A DNA stretch of 26,183 bases. It comes from a virus. The stretch covers positions 1 to 26,183 of IMG/VR virus record IMGVR_UViG_3300027905_000375; one strand, written 5' to 3'. Shown here piece after piece: positions 22,924 through 26,183 of this stretch. The notes beneath the pieces are model-generated. The model was not told where the DNA came from and searched no databases. It saw only the letters and a program-made list of their open reading frames with translations. Position 1 is the first letter of the stretch, and each line of letters opens with the position of its first letter. A program made the position numbers and the translations under genes.

Positions 22924-23408
22924 CACGCGCCCCCCGCGGCGGCACGCCGCAACGCGCCCAGCAGCTCGTCGGTCATCGCCCGGGTCATCTCCGCCAGGGA
23001 GCCCCGCGCCACGTACCGGCCCGCAATGCCGCGGCGCGCGATGGCGCGGGCGATCGGGAACGCCGCCGCCTTGGCCGCCGCCGCCGTGAGGCTGAGCTTC
23101 CGCAGGGCCCATTCGGCGATGGCCTTGAGCGGGGGCGCACGGCGTCCGGCGCGCCGCCCGAACTCGATGACGCCCGCGTAGAGCGCGGGGTTGTAGACGC
23201 GCTGCCCGCCGTCTGTTGGTTCCGTCCGCCAGGCGCCCCGGTAGGCGCCGGTATTGAAGGCGCCCTTCTCCGCGGTCACGCGCTGCGCGATCGACACGCA
23301 CCGCTCGCCCCCCGCCGCCAGGCCCACGCGCGCGGCCCCGCGGAAGCGCGCGCCGAGACGGCGGTGCCAGTCGGCCAGATCCTGGAGGCGGATGCGCGTA
23401 GTCCCCAC
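22923..23408 (-). CDS. HK97 gp10-like tail/neck component
   Basis: The 161-aa protein resembles HK97-gp10/neck-type tail-completion proteins. It has a basic helical N-terminus, a central FNTGAYRGAWRTEPTDGGQR then VYNPALYAGVIEFGRRAG motif, and a C-terminal Ala/Arg-rich helix (IARAIARRGIAGRYVARGSL). The 'Tyr-Ala-..-Ile/Val-Glu-x-Gly' pattern after an 'RGAWR' turn is characteristic of this group. It acts at the head-tail junction or in tail completion. The start is GTG 23408 with GGGAGG, beginning just after the stop of the preceding gene at 23410. Confidence 0.7.
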   Translation of the reverse strand: MGTTRIRLQDLADWHRRLGARFRGAARVGLAAGGERCVSIAQRVTAEKGAFNTGAYRGAWRTEPTDGGQRVYNPALYAGVIEFGRRAGRRAPPLKAIAEWALRKLSLTAAAAKAAAFPIARAIARRGIAGRYVARGSLAEMTRAMTDELLGALRRAAAGGA

Positions 23409-23409
23409 G

Positions 23410-23994
23410 CTATCCTCCCGGCGCCCCGTCGCGCGTCCGCTCGCCGAGGGCCTTGGTGAGCCGCACGGACCACATGAAGCGATCGGCCGCGAGGAAGGGC
23501 GCGCCCGAGATGTTGAACCGGCGCAACCGCGCCGGGCGCCCGTCCTGCCGGCGGAACTCGATCTCGTAGAAGAAGGACACGTCCGGCGGGGGGCCCTGCC
23601 CCACCTTGTCGTCGGCGTCCCGCCCCAGCAGCATGTCCTCGGTGTAGCGATCCGGGCTGATCTGGTCCACCACGAGATCCGCGCCGATCTCCTCCAGGCC
23701 CGCCTCCGTCGTAACCTCCCGGAGCGATAGGTCGCGGATCCGCGGCGTCGGCAACAGCGCGCGCTCGTCCAGCAGCAACTCCGTACCCACGCCGCGGCGC
23801 CCCTCCGACCACCGCGTCCGCACGATCCGCACGATGTACAACCGGAGCCCGAACTCGGTGTACAGATCGCGCAGCTCGTCGGCCACCGGCATGAGGTCGG
23901 CCGTCAGGGTCTTCCGCACGTCCAGGTGCTCCAGGTCGGTGAAGCCGCCGGAGGACGGAAGGACGGGAACAAGCGGCCAGCGGTTCTGCGCCAC
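23410..23994 (-). CDS. Phage head-tail connector-region protein of unknown function
   Basis: The 194-aa protein shows strands and helices of mixed character (LRLYIVRIVRTRWSEGRRGV, DVSFFYEIEFRRQDGRPARL) and a RFNISGAPFLAADRFMWSVR end. There is no signal peptide and no enzymatic motif. I do not recognise a family. Its position between a probable adaptor and an HK97 gp10-like protein suggests a connector, stopper or completion role. It starts at ATG 23994, three bases after the upstream stop. Confidence 0.6.
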   Translation of the reverse strand: MAQNRWPLVPVLPSSGGFTDLEHLDVRKTLTADLMPVADELRDLYTEFGLRLYIVRIVRTRWSEGRRGVGTELLLDERALLPTPRIRDLSLREVTTEAGLEEIGADLVVDQISPDRYTEDMLLGRDADDKVGQGPPPDVSFFYEIEFRRQDGRPARLRRFNISGAPFLAADRFMWSVRLTKALGERTRDGAPGG

Positions 23995-23997
23995 GCG

Positions 23998-24393
23998 CTA
24001 CCCCGACGTCGCGACCGACCGCGCGGCCCCCGCGTAGCGCTGGCCGTAGGCGAAGAATGGGCACCCGAGCACACCCGCGAGTTGCCCGCCCCAGTCCCGG
24101 TACTCCTTGCGCAGCAACCCGGGCTCGTTCTCGCGGGTCTCCAGCTCGCCGAGCTTCGAGGCGGCGAGGTGCCCCTGCGCGCGCACCAGGCGCTCGTTGA
24201 TGCCGTCCAGGATGTTGAGGATCTGCCGGAGGATCGGGATGGCGCCCTCGGTGATCCGGCTCATGCAGTCCTCGACGACGAACAGGTACTCGACGGGCAG
24301 CGGGGTGCCCAGGGCCATCGACGTCCCCAAGTCCTGGAGCGGGTAGCCGAGGTGCCACTTCACTCGGATCCGTTCGTCAGGCGTCAGGGGCAT
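23998..24393 (-). CDS. Probable head-tail adaptor protein
   Basis: About 131 aa, mainly helical. It opens with LTPDERIRVKWHLGYPLQDL, followed by a long central helix (EGAIPILRQILNILDGINER) and ENEPGLLRKEYRDWGGQLAG with a LGCPFFAYG end. Small helical proteins with a 'T-DE-R...HLGYP' opening and an 'L-REY..W...LA..L' end recur in phage connector regions, supporting an adaptor role; this comes from memory of the pattern and is not certain. An in-frame TTG at 24399 has a better spaced GGAAGG than the ATG at 24393, so the start is not fixed. Confidence 0.6.
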   Translation of the reverse strand: MPLTPDERIRVKWHLGYPLQDLGTSMALGTPLPVEYLFVVEDCMSRITEGAIPILRQILNILDGINERLVRAQGHLAASKLGELETRENEPGLLRKEYRDWGGQLAGVLGCPFFAYGQRYAGAARSVATSG

Positions 24394-24436
24394 GGGCAAA
24401 AAAACCTTCCCGCGGCGCGCGGGCGGCGGGCGCCGC

Positions 24437-24781
24437 TTACTTCACGATGAGCGGGTCGATCTCCTCGTGCTCCAGGCCGGCCCGGAACAGCCCGGCCAGC
24501 GCGTCGGCGCCGTAGTGCTGCTCGCTCAGGATCTTGCCCTCCCGGAAGAGAGTCATGTGCCCCGCGTGCGACATCGTGCGGTCCTTCTTCACGCGGTAGC
24601 GCCGAAACGTCACGGGCGCGGGCGGCGGTGGGGTGGCCTGGTCCGGGTCCGGCGCGATCTTCGGCGCGGGCTTCGCGCTGGGCGCCGCGGCCTTGCGCGC
24701 CTGCGTGGGCGTCTTGCCCTCGGGCGTCGGGGCGTTGCCGAGCTTCGCGGCTTCGACTGGATCCTGCGGTTCCGGCGGCAT
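24437..24781 (-). CDS. Small phage protein with Pro/Ala-rich N-terminus
   Basis: The 114-aa product has a disordered Pro/Ala/Lys-rich first half and a compact C-terminal part (FRRYRVKKDRTMSHAGHMTL, FREGKILSEQHYGADALAGL) of about 58 residues. I do not know a function. It is the first protein gene of the minus operon, directly downstream of the structured RNA region. The ATG at 24781 follows GAGGAGAGGG. Similar small proteins often sit near head or capsid genes, but capsid genes are not in this window. Confidence 0.6.
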   Translation of the reverse strand: MPPEPQDPVEAAKLGNAPTPEGKTPTQARKAAAPSAKPAPKIAPDPDQATPPPPAPVTFRRYRVKKDRTMSHAGHMTLFREGKILSEQHYGADALAGLFRAGLEHEEIDPLIVK

Positions 24782-24825
24782 GGTGCGGTCCCTCTCCTCT
24801 GGCGTGGCGGCGGTTAGGCGACAGC

Positions 24826-24916
24826 GCCGCGCGGCTCTTCACAGATCGCAGGCCCGTAACCGACCTGTTCCCCGGTCGTCCGGTAGTGAGCCCGCAACAC
24901 ACGAGAGCCGCGCGGC
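24826..24916 (-). repeat. 13-bp inverted repeat closing the 3' domain of the structured RNA
   Basis: GCCGCGCGGCTCT at 24916-24904 pairs perfectly with AGAGCCGCGCGGC at 24838-24826 (minus strand). Inside it, TTGCGGGC (24897-24890) pairs with GCCTGCGA (24853-24846) using two G-U pairs. CCG (24883-24881) pairs with CGG (24856-24854), and CGACC (24878-24874) with GGTCG (24865-24861), over an 8-nt GGGGAACA loop. Each half of the outer arm is itself partly palindromic, so local foldback is an alternative. Confidence 0.7.
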
Positions 24917-25360
24917 AGACGCGCCGGGAGAACGCCGTGAAGCGGCCTCCCGGCAAACGGCCCGTGCGGACGTTGTGGACCCGTGAGGGTCCGCGTACCC
25001 GCATGGCTGCCTGGTGCGCCCGGAGGCGCACAAACGGACCGCGCAAGACCAAGGGACCGAAGTCCCAAGACCCCGCCGGCACCCGCAGGGCAGAGCCCCG
25101 CATCGCCGGCAGGAACGCGCGACCCATGGACCGACCCGTTGGCGTAGTCGTAACGCGCGGTCACAACCCGGGTACGGTGGCACGCAGAGAATCGACGCCA
25201 GTCTATCTCACAAGGCCCGAAGGCGCGTGCGCTTATCGCCGATCCGAAGATCGGCACAAGCCGGCCGAAGCCGGCAAGAGGGTGGAACCCGCGCCCCCTA
25301 CGCAGACCGGCGGCGGAGGGGGATCCGGCCGGTCGGGCGTCCGTGGGCGCGCGCTCCATG
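24826..25360 (-). ncRNA. Large structured RNA (candidate ~535-nt phage non-coding RNA or operon leader)
   Basis: Read on the minus strand, this gene-free stretch forms a chain of independent perfect stems. GCCGGC-UUCG-GCCGGC lies at 25275-25260, GCCGAUC-UUCG-GAUCGGC at 25255-25238, and a UUCG-capped stem with a small internal loop at 25229-25209. GGGAC-UUCG-GUCCC is at 25066-25053, GUGCGCC-UCCG-GGCGCAC at 25031-25014 and GGACCC-UCAC-GGGUCC at 24992-24977. A stem within a stem (8 bp over 4 bp) is at 24954-24923, and a GCCGGC/GCCGGC stem over a 7-bp stem at 25110-25075. A 13-bp stem closes a nested 3' domain at 24916-24826. Five loops are C(UNCG)G and one is UMAC-like only on the minus strand. 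Two of the internal pairs are G-U on the minus strand but would be A-C on the plus strand. A promoter lies directly upstream. The 5' end is set by that promoter and the 3' end by the last stem, so both are estimates. It may be a stable RNA, a leader of the tail operon, or both. Confidence 0.7.
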
Positions 25361-25366
25361 GACACG

Positions 25367-25394
25367 ACCTTATCAGATCGCGGGCGCGGGTCAA
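25367..25394 (-). promoter_or_regulatory. Predicted sigma70-type promoter for the structured RNA / tail operon
   Basis: On the minus strand, TTGACC (25394-25389) is separated by 16 nt from TAAGGT (25372-25367), a TANNNT-type -10 box. Transcription would begin near 25360, immediately before the hairpin region. The promoter sits between the RNA and the divergent plus-strand gene that starts at 25421. Confidence 0.55.
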
Positions 25395-25420
25395 GCGGCG
25401 GAAACAGGGGGAGGCCGGGG

Positions 25421-25564
25421 ATGATCGAGAGCATGGCCTCCTGGACCTGCTTCCACTGCGGCGAGTCGTTCACCGACCGCAAGCTCGCGCACCGCAGAAC
25501 CGATGCCAGTGGGGAAGCTGTGTGGTCTATTTTCCTTATGCGCGAGGGAAAAGGAGTAGTGTGA
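25421..25564 (+). CDS. Small zinc-ribbon-like protein (47 aa)
   Basis: ATG 25421 is preceded by GGGAGG at good spacing. The 47-aa product contains SWTCFHCGESFTDRKLAHRR, a CxxC pair in a context typical of small phage zinc-ribbon/treble-clef peptides, and possibly a His as a third ligand. The fourth expected Cys is not seen in this frame, so the metal site is incomplete or the gene is truncated. It is transcribed away from the tail operon and its stop lies 7 nt before the next plus-strand gene, so the two probably form one cassette. The function is unknown. Confidence 0.45.
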   Translation: MIESMASWTCFHCGESFTDRKLAHRRTDASGEAVWSIFLMREGKGVV

Positions 25565-25571
25565 GGACCGA

Positions 25572-26177
25572 TTGATCGCTGCCCTCTATGTAGCCGAGCG
25601 CGGGTGCTACTTCGGCCTGTCCGAGGTGGACCCGTGGCCTGCCACGCGCGATGCACGGCTCTACGACGGGCCGCATCCGGTCGTGGCCCACCCGCCGTGC
25701 GAGCGATGGGGGCGGTACTGGGGTGGTGGCCCATCGGCGCGCGTCAAGCGCGTGAAGGGCGACGACGGCGGATGCTTCGCCGCTGCGCTCGCATCAGTGC
25801 GGAGATGGGGGGGCGTGCTGGAACACCCGGCCGACTCCGCGGCATGGGACGCATTCGGGCTACGGCGCCCGCCCTGCCATGGCGGATGGGTCGTTGCGGA
25901 CTGGCTTGGTGGGTGGACGTGCCGAGTCGAGCAAGGGCACTACGGGCACCGCGCGCGCAAGGGAACATGGCTCTACGCCTGTCGCGTCGGCCTGCCTTCG
26001 CTCCGGTGGGGACGGTCAGTCGCCAGCGTGAGGCTCGATGAGGGATTCCACTCAGCCGAGGAGCGACGCCGCGCCGTGCGCACCGGCGTGTGCCAACGTC
26101 TAAGCGGGTCGCAGCGAGCTGCGACCCCGGTTCCATTCCGCGACCTACTTCTGTCCATCGCGCGGTCCGCTACCTAG
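25572..26177 (+). CDS. DNA methyltransferase-like protein with C5-MTase PPC motif
   Basis: The 201-aa product starts at TTG 25572 with GAGGA close upstream. HPVVAHPPCERWGRYW contains the Pro-Pro-Cys (Cys43) of the C5 cytosine methyltransferase nucleophile loop. EVDPWPATRDARLYDG before it resembles the acidic SAM-binding strand. Downstream are VLEHPADSAAWDAFGL, GHYGHRARKGTWLYA and a C-terminal SGSQRAATPVPFRDLL, like motifs VIII-X. However, the usual FxGxG SAM-binding motif I is not recognisable (ALYVAERGCYFG at that place), and at ~200 aa it is much shorter than standard Dcm-type enzymes. It may be a minimal or inactive methyltransferase, or a different base-modifying enzyme. It diverges from the tail operon. 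Confidence 0.65.
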   Translation: MIAALYVAERGCYFGLSEVDPWPATRDARLYDGPHPVVAHPPCERWGRYWGGGPSARVKRVKGDDGGCFAAALASVRRWGGVLEHPADSAAWDAFGLRRPPCHGGWVVADWLGGWTCRVEQGHYGHRARKGTWLYACRVGLPSLRWGRSVASVRLDEGFHSAEERRRAVRTGVCQRLSGSQRAATPVPFRDLLLSIARSAT

Positions 26178-26183
26178 CCCGCT

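Noticed and set aside
24826-25360. Group I or group II intron, tRNA, tmRNA or RNase P RNA.
   Set aside because: I could not find a domain V-type hairpin, a group I P7/G-site core, a tRNA T-arm with acceptor stem, or the conserved RNase P blocks. No interrupted gene flanks the region.
24628-25734. Long open frames across the structured RNA region (plus strand 24628-25575, minus strand 24814-25734).
   Set aside because: The products are Arg/Pro/Gly-rich without recognisable motifs. Both strands are open at once, as expected in GC-rich DNA, and the hairpins with minus-strand UNCG loops explain the sequence better.

Overview
The window is a contiguous block of a high-GC, double-stranded DNA tailed phage or prophage with a contractile tail (myovirus-like). 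The sheath, tube, tape measure, LysM/gp53-like, gpD-like hub, gpV-like spike, gp25-like and gpJ-like genes together identify it. Nearly every gene lies on the minus strand, tightly packed, often with ATGA/TGATG overlaps and strong AGGAGG ribosome binding sites. The host is not identifiable. A putative lipoprotein and a spanin-like membrane protein in the lysis region favour a high-GC Gram-negative host, but weakly.

In transcription order (right to left), the minus operon begins with a ~535-nt non-coding stretch (about 25360 to 24826). I read it as a large structured RNA made of many perfect hairpins, several capped by C(UUCG)G or C(UCCG)G tetraloops when read on the minus strand, with a good sigma70-type promoter directly upstream (25394-25367). 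Next come a small Pro/Ala-rich protein, three or four head-tail connector/tail completion genes (24393-22225), the sheath (20175-22169), a freestanding HNH endonuclease, and a glycine-rich protein. A second promoter and structured leader (18127-18007) precede the tail tube. The tail assembly chaperone follows, with an apparent -1 frameshift extension, then the tape measure. The baseplate module (15346-8128) runs LysM/gp53-like, hub, spike, a small protein, gp25 and two gpJ-like proteins. Two fibre-type proteins follow, separated by a GIY-YIG homing endonuclease.

The left end (4119-228) holds accessory virion and lysis genes: a coiled-coil protein, an Ig-like structural protein, two membrane proteins, a putative lipoprotein, a papain-like C1 peptidase and a GH25 muramidase whose start codon overlaps the peptidase stop, and a tiny membrane protein. 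A truncated gene runs off the left edge.

At the right end, diverging from the structured RNA, a short plus-strand cassette encodes a zinc-ribbon-like peptide and a protein carrying the PPC motif typical of C5 cytosine methyltransferases. Terminase, portal and capsid genes are not in the window. The most interesting element is the large structured RNA at the head of the tail operon. I cannot assign it to a known family by eye; known phage-associated giant RNAs such as GOLLD and ROOL are the obvious comparison.
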